A DNA stretch of 64,000 nt from Rostratula benghalensis. Lineage: Eukaryota > Chordata > Aves > Charadriiformes > Rostratulidae. Below, piece by piece: positions 37,629 through 50,085 of this stretch. Each line of letters starts with the position of its first letter. Within the stretch, counting starts at the first letter, position 1. The position numbers and the translations under genes are program-made. A model generated the notes under the pieces. The model was not told the origin of the DNA, ran no database searches, and saw only the letters and a program-made list of their open reading frames with translations. The stretch lies in contig VXAI01000193.1 in the NCBI GenBank assembly GCA_013399305.1, forward strand, positions 1,548,035 to 1,612,034, read 5' to 3'.

Positions 37629-40600
37629 AAGGCCGTGATTCAAAATGGAAGTTCAGTAATTATTTACAGCCCAGTATGTAATCGGCAAAATGACTGGCAA
37701 AGTTCTTAACACATCAACTCAGATACATGTAAGCAAGGCATTCCTTCCCCGCGGTAGGCGGCCCCATGTCAAGCTGCTATGTGCAAGAACTTGTCCTGTG
37801 CTACCTGTTCAAAGGGAACTCTGCAAGAATATTTCAAGCTCTGACAGATACCACTTTGCGCAAAAACATCCACAGGAGTATTACCAAAAAGAAAAAAAAA
37901 GGAAGACAAAAAAAGACAGCACTGATGTTTCAGCAACCCCTGTGTCAAGAAAGGTGCTCTCCTGCATTTTTATTGACACGAGGGAAGTGAATGATCATTC
38001 CTTGTACAACCAGAGCGAGCACTGCCGACACCGCTCTGCTGCTCGTCCCAAGATCCTTTCCTTTTACCAAACTCAATTATTTTAAAGACTCTGCTCCTCC
38101 CCTTTTCAGAGATACTACTGAAAATGCCAAATAACCTGGGTGAGACTTTGCATCCCTGAGGCAGTAAAAAGTACCCAACACAAAACACAACGCAATTTCA
38201 AAAAGCTATTGTTTGCAGCATTCTATTACCACAGGATTAAAGAGTGCCAAGGTGTTGTCCTTTCTCGCAGAAAGTATTTATAAAAATCTTGATGACACTC
38301 AAATGTATTATGCAGAAGAATTCAGGACACAGCCATTCCTGCCTACAGCTGGAAGCGGAATACATAAGATCGGGTCCACATATAAAAAATACTTTTCAAG
38401 TAAAAACATGTTTTCTGCACCAAGCAGAACACTACAGGCAGCATGCATCTTTCCACATTCTTATAAACAACAGCCTTACAAACAGGTTTCATAACAGTAA
38501 CTAATTTTATCCTTTGGGCGAAAAACTTTTTTTTTTCCCCTTCTTAAAACCAGCTTTACAGAAAGCAGAAGTTTCAGAGTTTCTGCAAGCCTAAAGGAAC
38601 TCTAGTAAAAAAAAACACACAGCAACTCACACGTATGCAGGGTCCTGGTATCTAGTCAGGTTTTTATTCTGCTATACAAGATCTTAATGCACACCAGGAA
38701 TAGGAACATATTTTTAGATAGTTATATATGTGAAAGACAGAAGTGGGATGACAAAACATGAGAGAGAAAGAAGAAAGAGAAGCCTACACCCAATACACTC
38801 AAAGAATATCTGATCTTTTCTTGGATATTCTTCAATTACTTTTTGTGGCTATGCTCCTCTTGTAACCCCTGCGTTATAGGCCTAAAGCAATATTAGAAAA
38901 CATTATTCTTCTTGTAATGTATAAAATCAAAAAAGAAAGGCCAAGTACCCACATAGTCTTGGCATTTGCTGAACCTACTCTTCACCGTTTGCTGCAGGAC
39001 TGCAAATTTACTCAGGTCATAGAACTTAATCTTCAATTTGAGAAGGATACATGGGATTTCTCACAGCATCACCTCGGAGGACTGAAAACCCACCTGCCTT
39101 CTCTCCAACATCAGGTACAATTTTTTTTCCTTGGTGAACACAATGTCTGAAGTATCATTTTCTGCAGAACTTAAGGTTCATTTTAGAAATAACTTCCTCT
39201 CTAGGACAACCTTCCAAATTTAAAAGGGCCATAAATCTATTAAGTACACACTTCCCAAGTCTGCAGGAGGAGATCTTGGCCTCTGATATTCTTTGGTGTT
39301 GCCAACCAGCAATAAAACAAAACCAAAGAAAAAAACACAAAACTAGTCAATTTGCATCCCTCCTTTTAAATACTCTCCAGTAAGGGTGAAAGAGTCAGAG
39401 CTCACACCGATTTCCAGTGCTGGCAACTGGGAAAGTTGGGAGGGAGAGCAGAGGCAAGCCGTGGGGTTACCTGGAAGGGGCAGGAGGAGCTCAAAGCAGA
39501 GGTTCTTGCTGAGCTTCCTCCCTGCGCACAGGCGCAATCTGTTCCTGGCACAGATTCTTACCTATTTGTTTTTTACTGAGCAGCACTTGCACAGCCTGAA
39601 ACAGCTCAGAGAGAGGAGGGGAGACAATCCTGTGAAGACAACAAGAGGCTTTTTTCTAACCTGTCCTGCAAAGCATGTATTTGCCAACATGGCCTGTAAA
39701 ACACACGTATGTACCCAGACTCAAGATAAGTAACGTCACTTCTACAATTAAGACAACATCTCTCCCTAAGTGGCTATACAAACCTTATTTATTTTGATTG
39801 GACTCTTGTCTCAAAAGACAAATTATATTAGTTTGCCAAGAAATATGCAGAAACCTTTCCATCACTGTTATGCAAAACAAACTAATAGCAAGGGTAATTC
39901 ATCCCTTTGACGTACATATCGAAACCCAATTCACTCACTTTCCAAAAGGTGTATCTGAATATAAGATGCAAATGTACTTTCTAGCATTGTCTGGTCACTG
40001 AACTGTTCCTTATCTGTTCTGTGTCTTGTTCTTAACACACAAATGCAAAAAGCATTGCTAAGAAACAATGTCCAAGGAAAGGAGGAAAAGGATGGAGAGT
40101 ACAAAGGAAAAAAACAGACGCTGATTTCCTCCTTGTTCCTCTTCCTTACCTGCAAAGGATACTGTAAGAGTCATAGATCAATTTCTTATCAGCAAGGATG
40201 CAAACATTTAACATACTTATTCTATTTTAGGCAATGCGATAATTAAGAAGCACAAGTACCAGGGAAGCACCCAAAAATGGGGTCACACAAGGCAGCAAAG
40301 AATGAAAGGCCTACAAAATTTAAATGAGCTGTAGCTTTAAGTCATCCCTTAAATTCTTAAATCTTTCTTTCATTCATCTTGAAGAACAGCAAAACACCAA
40401 AAGCTTGAAGTATTTATATTAAGATCTTTACATAGGCCTAGTTGGTATAGTTATAAGGAGTAATGCAATACATAAACAAATAGGAGCTTCAGAAAAAAAA
40501 AAAACCTTCTGACCCTCAGAGAATGTTAATAGTCTTAAACATATTTAAGATATTTTTTGTGGGAGTAGATGAGTTATAAAATCTTAAAAAAAAGTCTTAA

Positions 40601-41064
40601 TGCTTTACGTGACAAAACATACAGAACCAAACCAGTTCAGTAAGTGAACTTTGATTATACTGCATCACCCATGTCATTTAAGACTGACTGTGTACATAAA
40701 AGAGGTATGGAAAATGTTTCCCATTTTTTGCAGCACTTATGCTACTAAATCTAAATAATCTAACTAAATCTAAAATAAATTATAAGGGGGATTGTGTTAT
40801 TTTGGGTTGTTGGGTTTTTTTAATAAAAAAAGCTGCTGGTAGCAATTAGAGTCTCATCTTGAGCTACTGAAACCTCAGTTATTTCTTCAAAGGTCTGTCC
40901 CAAGAAGAAAGCTACCTGACTCTGTTCCATGGTCACCAAAGCGAAGGTACCAACTTGTCTCATTCTGAGATTCTCTCTAATTGACTTAGAGGGCAGATTC
41001 TGCCTACGCTGTTATCAACTAAAGACACATCACCCAGCCCAAATAACGTGGCCCCCAAATGCAT

Positions 41065-41115
41065 TTGTAGCTCCACTGAAGTCACAGCAAATTTCCCACT
41101 GATCCCAGGCAGGTT
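41065..41115 (+). repeat. Possible ancient amniote repeat fragment
   Basis: 'tagctccactgaagtcac' followed by 'atttcccactgat' resembles the 'ctccattgaagtcaatggc...cccattgacttcagtggg' motif common in reptilian interspersed repeats. Too little is left to name a family. Confidence 0.25.
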
Positions 41116-41271
41116 TCATCTTCTTATCTTTAGCCCTATTTTCAGCTGTGGGAAACACATTCCCTGTTTTTAAAAAAGCCATGTCCATTGCCTCCCTTAC
41201 TTCCTCTGAGTAATTTCAAACTTAGAGATGATTGATACTATCTTCTGAGAAACTTAAACCAAGACAAGAAG

Positions 41272-41288
41272 AAAAAAAAAAAAAAAAA
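41272..41288. repeat. Poly(A) tract, 17 A
   Basis: An uninterrupted A run on the plus strand. Confidence 0.92.
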
Positions 41289-44200
41289 GGCAGAGCTGCC
41301 CCCCGGGGACATTACAGAAAGTATGATCACAAAAAAAAAAATCTTAGTGTGCAGGCACATGATGGGCCTTGATGTCATTCCAGTAGTTTGGAGTGCCAAT
41401 TATTCTTTGATGAATATTATTAACAGAAAACTACTATCACTATAATATTAGGAGTTTAGGAGTAACAGTTAATTATTCCTTACCTATTCTTTAAGACCCT
41501 CCTGGCACAGCCACTCTAAGGCAGCTGTTGAATAGAGCAATGGAACAGCCTTTTCTTAAAGCAAGGCATTTATATTACTTCAAATGTAGCCAAACTCACG
41601 TCTCCTGCTGCCACGTAAAACGAGCTGTTCGTAAGTAAATGATTTTTGTACCTTCCTAGCCAAGCAGCCGATGGCCCCCTGTTCTCTGCTTCCCATCACC
41701 AAAATCTACTTCCCACCCAACCCCAGTGCAGACCGACAGCTAAAACCAGCAAACCCAGTTCCCAACGAGAAAGTATCTGCTGCTTCCTTAACAGCAGCCT
41801 TTTTCAGAACACCAACACACCGAGTTCACAGGTTTGTTTTTCCTCTCTCATGCCCCCACTTCCAAGCAGAATAACAAATGTGATTACAGCTATTAAATAT
41901 TCCAACTGAAGTACTATCATTTAGCAGCAGCAAAAATATATTTTATTTGTCGTGGTACGCTGATGATTCTTACACACTTTCTATACAAATGTAAGCTGCC
42001 ATTTACTCCAGGATAGATGCAAAAATTAGCATTTACTGAATATCAGTACATAGTAACTGAACAGATAAAAATGTCGACCCTGTCGTATTTCCAAGCCTTC
42101 TCTACCAGCTGAAGGATCGGTTCTTTTTCCTTTTCAATCTACATTTTTTCCAGCAGTTTAAAAGAAATGACAGAAGCTACTGAAATGTTTCTATTTACCA
42201 TAATAATACAATTCCGCTACTTTAGGGATTTTCTTTGGTAAACAATCTCTCAGATGACCAGCATTAAGATGAAGAGCTAAGCTACCATAAAGACCCCAAA
42301 CTTATGTCAAATTTGATTCCGTGATTATCTGTAATCTCTGCCCACCTCCCTCTATAGAGTGAATTACACTCAATAGAAAGGATAATTCTAAAGGAAACAA
42401 TACCACATAAAGCCTTATCCTGCCATGAACTAAAGCAGCAGCCTTTTTTTCAATTTAGTCAATGAGGCTTAGTATACCCAAAAGAAAGAACCATGCTAAA
42501 CATTTTCCTACAGTCTGCACAAGCACAGTGTTTAGCATTTAAAGGATTTTTAAATCTTAAAATTCAAATAGAAATTTTAAAATCCCATTTCTTTACATAA
42601 CAAAGAGCAGCAACTTTTCTTTGCAATTATTAACACTTGACCATCATTCTTAAAGATGACCTTACAAGGAAGACAAATAGCTGTGACTTCTTGTCCCTTT
42701 TTCCAATTCATAAAAGGAAGGATGAAAACTTCACACTCTCCCAAAACTATTTCTTCTACTTATTTCATTGATTATTTTTTTTTTTTAATTTTTTTCTCCC
42801 AGGAAGTTTATAGCAGTTCAGCAGGATGACAAGTACATAATTCAAATAAAATTTTACTAAGCATTTTTTTTTCCCCTTTGAAGTTTTTACACGTATTTAA
42901 CAGAAGAGGAAGTTGGAAAAAAACAATTAATCTTTAAGAGTTTAAATGCTTCTGCTTTCCAGGAATTACTAAGTAGGTCCATAATCTACTAGAGAGAGCT
43001 CCAACTAAATGCCCAGGAAAAAAAAAAAAGGCAAAACAAATAAAATCCCAAATTTTAAGACAAACACATATATCCAAAAAAACTCGTAAGAACACCACTG
43101 CACGCACACACACACCCCCTTGGAAAAAAAATACAACCACCACCCAAGGCAAATCAAACAAAAATCTGGAAAAACACTTCTGAAGTACACGCTGATCAAA
43201 GCTTCACAGCCTCTTTTTATGTGTGTGTATGAAATGCATCTATCAATCTTTAAGAAAAAGCAACACATCTCAGTGTTTTGTCCTCTGCTGGTTGTTTTTG
43301 AGATTCAATCATATTGATTCATCCTCTGTTCCTGCAAAATAAATAGGCTAAGAAATGAAAACCTGCTTATTTTCTGTGCCTGCTCCCTTAACCAATACTA
43401 ACATCAGTAGCTGCTCTGGAGCAGAAAAAATTGCTATCTACTTAATATTATCAAGCTGGTGAGGGCAATTACACCCAGAGAAGAGAACGAACGTATCACT
43501 TGACTAGTATTCACTGTATGCATCACTGTGTTTTAAGTTACCAGTTCAGAGCAGAACATTACAGAAAGCCTCCTTTCTTGGTATACTTCAATCTTCTGGA
43601 ATTAAGATGATTTCAGGAAGTAACACACACACACAACCAGCCACCCAGTAGTAAACACGTTTGTGTTTGCCAGCTTTAAAACTCTACCTGCCGAGCCAAC
43701 AGCCAATTGATTTGCTTGGCGTAAATTCGACATTTCCAATCTGGGACATTACCCAATACGAGCACTGTAAACCCTTTCCCAAATGAGGTAATCGCACTGG
43801 TGCTGCTGTAGTTCTGGTTGACTTGCAGTTTCCATTACAATAAATCCTCGCTGCACATTCCCAGAAGTTTTACAACTTCACTACCCCTTTAAAAAAAAAA
43901 GTTTAGTCCAAGTTTAAAACATAGGGAAAAAAAACGCAAAAAATAATTTAAAAATGCAGCGTATTTTCCTTAATTTTGAAATAATCTGTACATTTTTTAA
44001 AAAATTCAAAAAGAAAAAAAGCATTTCTCTGAATATTTACAGTTCCACTCTTGAAACTATGAGGACACTGACAACCTTTATTATTATATTCATCATTTGC
44101 AAAATTACAAAAAACATTAAAGGACAAGCAAAGACATTAGCACCCTTTCATTTTATAGTATTTCTATAGCAAGAGAGGGAGAAACAACAGACAGAGGAGA

Positions 44201-47080
44201 CTCGTAACTGACTTAATGGCAAGCCAAGCTCAAGGCACAAAGACAACTGCATCATCAGCACAGAAATAAGAAAGTACCAAAATGCTCAATTTTAAACAGC
44301 TATTAGGAATGGCTTTTGTACACATCCACACAACTATCCTTCATGAAGGATTTACTATGCATTATAGCAACATGATCCTATTTACACAATAAGTTGTTGT
44401 TCCAGTCCATCAAGTACCCAAGGAATTTTAATGCATCCTAAAAAAATCAATTAGGCAATGATCATCCGATTAAACGGCCACATCACACCATTCAATTCCT
44501 TCAAACATACTCATAAATCCAAAGCTTCAGACTTTGCTCAAGACTTCCAAAACTTACATTGGGGTATTTCAAGGAGCCGATTTCTAAGCTTAATGAAATT
44601 CAGCACAAAATAAACCATTACGCACTATTAACGTGGAAATACAACATCATCAGACAATGGCAGAAAATCTTATTTTTCGTGTAATAGATACTCTGAGATA
44701 CTTCTAGTTTCAGAAAAAATGCTTTTATAAAGTAGAAGGCTTTCCTACAGTGCACAGCACTATAGCCCAGAAACACTTTGACAAGGCGTTCAAACCAAAG
44801 TCAGAAACTGATTAGGGCATCATCGCTTGCTTGCCTGAGGTCCAAAAGGGGTGACGGGAGAAAAAGAATTTAAATTAAAAGGAAATTATTGGCTTTAGAA
44901 TCAGATCTTGTTACTCACACTGTAGTGAAATGTATTGTGAAACCAACCCTGAAGTTTGCAGGTGCCACATTATCCCTGCGTATTAGGCTTTTCCATTTTT
45001 ACATCCCCCTCTGTAATGCCAAGAAAATATCTAAGAGATTAGAAACAGAATATTAAACCTGGAAGTATGTTCTTCTGCTTTCTGTTTTTTACATACAGCG
45101 AAGTCCCTGAAGTCCTGGGTGAGGAGTGATAATAACCCTAGAATTACATTCACCCCGTGCAAACCAGAAGAGAGTACCTGAGATGAGATAGCAGTATTGA
45201 GATTTACATGCAAGACCAGCATTTTAAAACCCTGGGATGCAGATGCCGGCCTTGTTGCAACTTGTGTCTCAGTCATGTAGAAAACTGACAACACAGGCAC
45301 GGGGTCAACTTGTCCCCAGCCTTCCCTTGCCTCCTTCCCCTCCCCTCCCAAGGAAAAGTGGATGGGAAAGAGACAAAACCCCCAAAGTTTCCCAACATAA
45401 AAATCTCTTTTTAAGTAATTCATCCACCATACATACTATGACTACTGACACAAGATACAAACTGTCAATTCCACAATGCTATAAATTAAGTATATGACTC
45501 TTTTAGTAACACCTTCCTTTCTTATACTTCCCCATTAATACAAGTGCAGCATAATGTGATTTTTCATCTCCTAACCCATTAAGACAATTTTTCCTAAATC
45601 AGTCAAAATGCTTCCTATACTTATTTGACTTGCACCGACTTCACTGGACAAGCCCTTAAAATTTGACAAAATGCTGTAGCATTCTTCAGATTGTTTAGCA
45701 CTTTTTCACAACAAGCTATCACCCATTTTCACATGATAAATCCAGATCTGTTGTCAAGCGCTGGACAGGAAACAGAAAGCTTCAGATTACCATTGGCATC
45801 ATCACAGTTCTACCTCTTTCCTACATGTCCACGTATGTATCTCAGTGCCTTTATCTTTAATTCTATTGGTGAGTAATGCAAAGTTGTCTGCATTTCAAAT
45901 TTTGCCCCTTAAATAAGGCTTAGCATTTTGTTCTGGGACTCCTCATTGATAAACTCAAGAGAGAGGAGTTCCAAGCTCAAATGCTCAAGAGAATCAGTTT
46001 CTCTCTTCACAGCATCCTTTTGCACAGCCACATTGCAGGATATATCCCATACTTTCCTTACTCTCCCCAACATCCTATCATTTCCACATAGGATGTTAAG
46101 AAAATTTGGGATTTTACTTGCACCTTCCTGTTTGGTATCAAGCGTGCCTAGACCAAACAGCAGTCTTAGAGTATCTGCAGTATTATGCAGATACCATTTT
46201 TTCAACAGGTTAGCAGGCTATGGTTGACACCCATGCTGCAGATAAGTAGAGTGAGTGTACCTGACAACGTTTCATCTTTTTCATCCTCTTTAATCTTTCA
46301 CTGCTTATGCCAGAGGCCTCCCTTCCCGCAAGCTCTCTCCTTCACCTCTGGGCTGCAGGCTGGAACACACTATTCTCTGCTGCAACATGACACACACCAG
46401 CTACCTACATCTAGGCAATTATCCTCATTTCTACCATTTCCATTAATTTCAGCCACATCTTTAGGGTGTTGTTTTTCATCTTTATTTCTTCATTTGCAGC
46501 ATCCTGCAGCGGAGCCTGCAAGTTAAAATCTGTCAAGTCCCATAGTTCTAACCTCAAGCCACAACACTTGCTGACAAAGAGCCAGACTTAACATTTCAAG
46601 GTCTTCTTCGAAATTCAAAAATCTTCACAGCCTAACAAAAAGCCTGCTCATTTCATCCAAGGAAACTGAACTGACACCCTGAGCTATCTTTGGGCAATGG
46701 CAGACTATGACTTAAAATAAGAACAACCTCTCCCATAGATGTTTCCCACCCTTCCTACAGTGTGGCACTTCCACCCTCAGAGTCCATCCACCCAATGCTT
46801 TCTCTGCACAATACTTAAATCTGAGCACTGTATGTGTTTAAGGCTCAGTATTTTTTAAAACCAATCAAGTTCTTGGAAGTGCCTTGCACTTCTGATAAAT
46901 TCAATGTGACACTTTAAAGGACTCCAATTTTCAGAAAGTGCTGAGATCCATCTTCTGAAACTTCTGGCAATATTATTTATTTTATATAAATTATATCTAG
47001 GAGTAGGTACATGCTACACAGCCAGTTTTAACAAGCGCAGCTAGGCTCTCCTCATTTAATATTCATGTCACAGGAGTAAA

Positions 47081-47145
47081 AATCCAGCCAGGAATCAAAC
47101 TGTGGCATCCCGTGCCAAAGACAACTTACCACTCAGCTGGTAAGT
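47081..47145 (-). repeat. Possible tRNA-derived SINE (MIR-like) head
   Basis: The plus strand carries CCAGGAATCAAACTG, the complement of a B box (GGTTCGAATCCCGG), then about 30 bases later TTACCACTCAGCTGG, the complement of an A-box-like tRNA head. Order and spacing fit a MIR-type SINE on the minus strand. The SINE body is not clear. Confidence 0.4.
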
Positions 47146-48866
47146 TGGCAATTCAATTTACAAACCTGCATTCCTGCATTTTAATCCTTTGTAGAAAGGT
47201 GGTAATATATGAGCAATATGAAAAGAACTGGATTCAGATCATTAGAGGTTCACAAACCAAACACACGAAGCTTTGGAGGCCGTCCAAAACAAAATCATGC
47301 CTAGGTGGTGATGTCCGTTCAATAAAAATTCAATGTCATAATTATCCTCTCACTTTTTCCCCAAAGAGCATTAGTGCTCAGAACTGTGCTGCTGCTCAGC
47401 CAGTTACATTAATGCTGGGAGAAGACGGATAGGGCCGGCAGCCAATGGCTGTGCCAGGTCACTGCCTGCTGACGGCTAATTTACAATTACCAAGCAATTA
47501 GCAAATGAAGTGAAAATTCAACACTCATCTCCACATAACACAGAATAACTCATTTTAAATTTAAAAATATGTTTTAATAACTTCATTTTGGCTACAGCCA
47601 CACGGAGAAAAATAAAGCTTCCTTTTTTCAATTCCTTCTCCTTTTACAACTGACAAAATGCTTTGCTGTCTGAAGCTAGCAACCAAATATATTGTTTGAC
47701 ACTTCTAAACTGAACAATCTCTTCCTTACACGTATATATTAAACAACAGAATAGAATAAAAATGGAGACTGTTGAAAATGGTACTATTCACTCAACTACT
47801 AGATTTGAAACTGTTATTTAATTGACACCCTGATTAATATCCTGTCCTTGCGGATGGCTGATGATAAAAATTAGCCAGACATCCATCTGCCAGGGAGTCC
47901 TAAGTTTTCTTTCCTTCTCTATATTTAACAATACATGACATAAAAAAATACTAATCTGCAACTAGTTAGTTGCGTGAAACAAATGTCCTTGCCCATTAAT
48001 GAGCAAGTTATTACTCTGTTGTGCTCACAAAGTATAAAGTTCCTATTGCCTACACTCACATTGCTAATTTAAAACAAAACAAAAAAACCCAGAAGACATA
48101 ACAAACTACTGTAGCTTCTCTAGTATATGGCATGAATATTGGAATTGACCGTCTTTAAAAGGGCAGAAAAAAGGCAAAAGAGGTCACTATCGACAGTGAA
48201 ATCCAAGATTTTTACATTTCCATGTCCTCTGATATTGAAAAAAATATCCTGACTTTAAAGAACTGGTAAAGGAAAAGGAGGAAAAAAAAAAACCACCCCA
48301 AACCAAAAAAACCAACAGGAAAAGCTACAGGCTCCCACCAGAAATAGAGGGAAAGAAAACCCCAAACACACCACCATAACACACAACTGATGTAAACAGG
48401 TTACACTTTGGTACACTCCGGACAACACTAGTCTTGCTGCACTGGTGTCAGCTCTAGGTTTTCATCTTACATTGAAATGCATCTAAGCCAGAGAGAAAGA
48501 TAATTTAAAAAGGAAAAAAAAAAAAACAAAATAAACCAAAACACAATACCCCATCAATATAGAAGGCTAAATGATGTCAACTGGAAAGAAAAAAACAAAC
48601 AAAAAAAAAGCAGACTGATGGCATTTGACATACTTCTCCCTCCAAAAAGATATCAAAAAGTATTTTTTTCATTCTGATAATACAGGGTTTCAGAAGATAT
48701 CCACCTTGTCAATGTAATATATTTACTTTTAAAACCCTCCTGCCCAATAAATACTCATTTCTCAGTGGTTTTGGTTTTGGTTTTTTTTATGCACCCTCTG
48801 TATTACCACAGCACTGGAAGGGAAGAGAAGGGGAGGAGAGAAACCAAAGCAACACAGAAAAATCCT
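47146..48866. other. Intronic sequence next to the exon donor
   Basis: AT-rich sequence with homeodomain-like ATTA cores near 47470-47560 and 47815-47900. A/C-rich tracts lie at about 48275-48370 and 48505-48560, and a (GGTTTT)n stretch at 48767-48788. No further exon was seen. Confidence 0.55.
48275..48372. repeat. A/C-rich low-complexity tract
   Basis: A run of A followed by AACCACCCC and AACCAAAAA units. It is one of many A/C-biased tracts on this strand. Confidence 0.75.
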
Positions 48867-48877
48867 CCACAAACCTG
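48867..48877 (-). promoter_or_regulatory. ARID1B: 5' splice site of the ARID1B exon
   Basis: The minus strand reads CAG/GTTTGTGG. Exonic CAG followed by GT is a good donor match, though TTTGT departs from the GTRAGT consensus at +3 to +5. It fixes the exon end right after the third consecutive Gln codon. Confidence 0.8.
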
Positions 48878-49069
48878 TTGCTGTGGATACTGCATTCCTC
48901 CCATGGCTGCTGGGGCTCGGCCCGGCATTCCCACGGGATAACGCTGGGGGCCGGGAGGGCCGTAGGACTGCCCGGGGTAGGGGCTGCTCTGCTGCGTCTG
49001 CGAGTGAGGGTTATTGCCCATGCCGTACAACTGGGGTCTCTTCATGACCATTGGGTCCATGGGGCTGCC
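48875..49069 (-). CDS. ARID1B: ARID1B internal coding exon (65 codons, phase 0-0)
   Basis: This exon encodes part of the long N-terminal, disordered Q/P/G/S/Y-rich region of ARID1B (BAF250B), the DNA-binding ARID subunit of nuclear BAF (SWI/SNF) chromatin remodellers. Read on the minus strand it has 65 open codons. They begin Gly-Ser-Pro-Met-Asp-Pro, pass through [10 protein letters not shown] (residues 9-18), an SSPYPG motif (28-33) and GPPGPQRYP (37-45), and end in Gln-Gln-Gln. The block matches ARID1B as I know it; paralogue ARID1A instead has PMDQMGKMRPQPYG at the start. The acceptor side reads ...TTTAACAACAG/GG and the donor CAACAG/GTTTGT. Both boundaries are phase 0. If read past the donor, the frame stays open for some 20 codons, so the ORF overstates the exon. 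The ARID domain and C-terminal BAF250 domain lie on exons outside this window. Some residues differ from the mammalian sequence I recall (for example Thr25, Gln34, Pro49). Confidence 0.95.
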
Positions 49070-49104
49070 CTGTTGTTAAAGACAAGCGAAGCAATAGGTT
49101 AAGA
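49070..49104 (-). promoter_or_regulatory. ARID1B: 3' splice site and candidate branch point of the ARID1B exon
   Basis: Read on the minus strand, the bases before the exon end in CTTTAACAACAG with AG at the junction. A branch-point-like CTTAAC lies about 30 nt upstream (its A is near 49099), followed by a moderately pyrimidine-rich stretch (CCTATTGCTTCGCTTGTC). The polypyrimidine tract is interrupted by purines, so this acceptor looks only moderately strong. The branch point is inferred from the consensus. Confidence 0.75.
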
Positions 49105-49716
49105 CGAGGAAAGAAAAAGGTCAGAACAGTCACGCTTACCGCGGGCAAACTATACGTGTGTTTTCTCAGTGCTTTAGATATCAAATATTGACTTGACATA
49201 CAAACAGGCAAAGTACCATACATACTAATAGATGAGTTTTTGAAAGGTGAGTTTGGGGCTTCCATTGCATTAGAAAAAAAAAAAAAGAAAAGGCAGTAAT
49301 TTTGCACACAAACTTAAGGACGTCTCTTACCTACATAAAAAGCAAGTATAATAACTGCCCAATAAATTGCAGCTCAAAAAATAATTAAGTACACTGTTGT
49401 AAACTGATTAGCATCACTGACTTTAATGTGTGAAACATAAATAAAACGGTGTCTATCAAGAGAGACACAAGTAATGGGCAAGCCATTTAACCTTGAGAAA
49501 ATGTCTATTTTCTTTCCTTGAAAAAAGGGAAAGTGAAAAGAAAATAAAGTTTCCAAGGAATGCAATGTATACAGAACACTATCTCAGTGCTTTCATATGG
49601 CTATTGTGTGCATTAATAAGTTTCCAGATCATAAGGCAAGTCATAACCCAGATTTTACATGAAAGTTTATTTGCCTCCTTAATAGACCTCGGAAAATCCA
49701 AACTGCGATCACTGAT

Positions 49717-49743
49717 GGGGGGGGAGGGGAGGGCAAGGGAGGG
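49717..49743 (+). promoter_or_regulatory. G-quadruplex-type G tract (C-rich in ARID1B pre-mRNA)
   Basis: The plus strand has G8-A-G4-A-G3-CAA-G3-A-G3, which satisfies the four-run G-quadruplex rule with very short loops. On the minus (gene) strand and in the pre-mRNA it becomes a C-rich tract about 650 nt upstream of the exon acceptor. That is the kind of sequence bound by poly(C)-binding proteins. The role is inferred only. Confidence 0.6.
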
Positions 49744-49955
49744 AAGTTTTATTTTTAGACTTTTTGGCAGCACTTACCAAGCACCGTAACAGTTTCAGGA
49801 CGGGTGTCAACCATTGTGTGGTATTACTCTCAGGTTTTATTACTGAGGACTAACTGAACCAGAAAAAAATACCATACTTTGTCAAGCGCAGCACTGCATT
49901 GTTAATATGACATCCATTTTTTAATTCCTGAATGCTGATTATATTCACAGAAGAA

Positions 49956-49972
49956 GGGGGAGGGAGGGGAGG
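49956..49972 (+). other. Second G-rich tract
   Basis: G5-A-G3-A-G4-A-GG. It has three strong G runs and a weak fourth, about 210 bp from the first G tract and 95 bp before the assembly gap. Confidence 0.6.
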
Positions 49973-50065
49973 CTTTTAAAAAAGCCTACCACAATCTTGT
50001 CTTCATGAAAGAGACAGATCCCTTCCCCCCCTCCTCTCCCAGGGAAAAAGACCTATTAATTCAGC

Positions 50066-50085
50066 NNNNNNNNNNNNNNNNNNNN
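50066..50085. other. Assembly gap (20 N)
   Basis: Exactly 20 N. Both sides are C-rich on the plus strand (50020-50040 and 50086-50100), so the missing bases are probably a G/C homopolymer-like tract that was hard to sequence. The true length is unknown. Confidence 0.98.

Larger units (their letters stand above)
36761..47080. other. Intronic sequence with simple repeats only
   Basis: No exon or RNA gene is recognised. Poly(A) tracts lie at 37601-37628 and 41272-41288. A possible old repeat fragment lies near 41065-41115. Pyrimidine-rich sequence spans 45920-46560. Confidence 0.55.
1..48874 (-). other. ARID1B: ARID1B intron downstream of the exon (partial, at least 48.9 kb)
   Basis: Everything below the exon donor is intron, since the gene reads right to left and I could not find the following exon, which in vertebrate ARID1B should begin with Met-Pro-Pro-Gln-Tyr. 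The sequence is AT-rich, stop-dense in all frames and punctuated by CR1 and SINE relics. Very long introns are usual in the 5' half of ARID1B. The far end lies beyond the window. Confidence 0.85.

Noticed and set aside
37690..38085. 131-codon open frame on the plus strand
   Set aside because: It runs through an A/G-rich simple tract and has no recognisable protein content.
45031..45423. 130-codon open frame on the minus strand
   Set aside because: No recognisable domain, no splice signals found at plausible ends, composition like translated intron.
48803..48874. Extension of the ARID1B reading frame beyond the donor
   Set aside because: The frame stays open past GT, but the peptide [14 protein letters not shown] is not ARID1B-like and the donor fits the known exon end.
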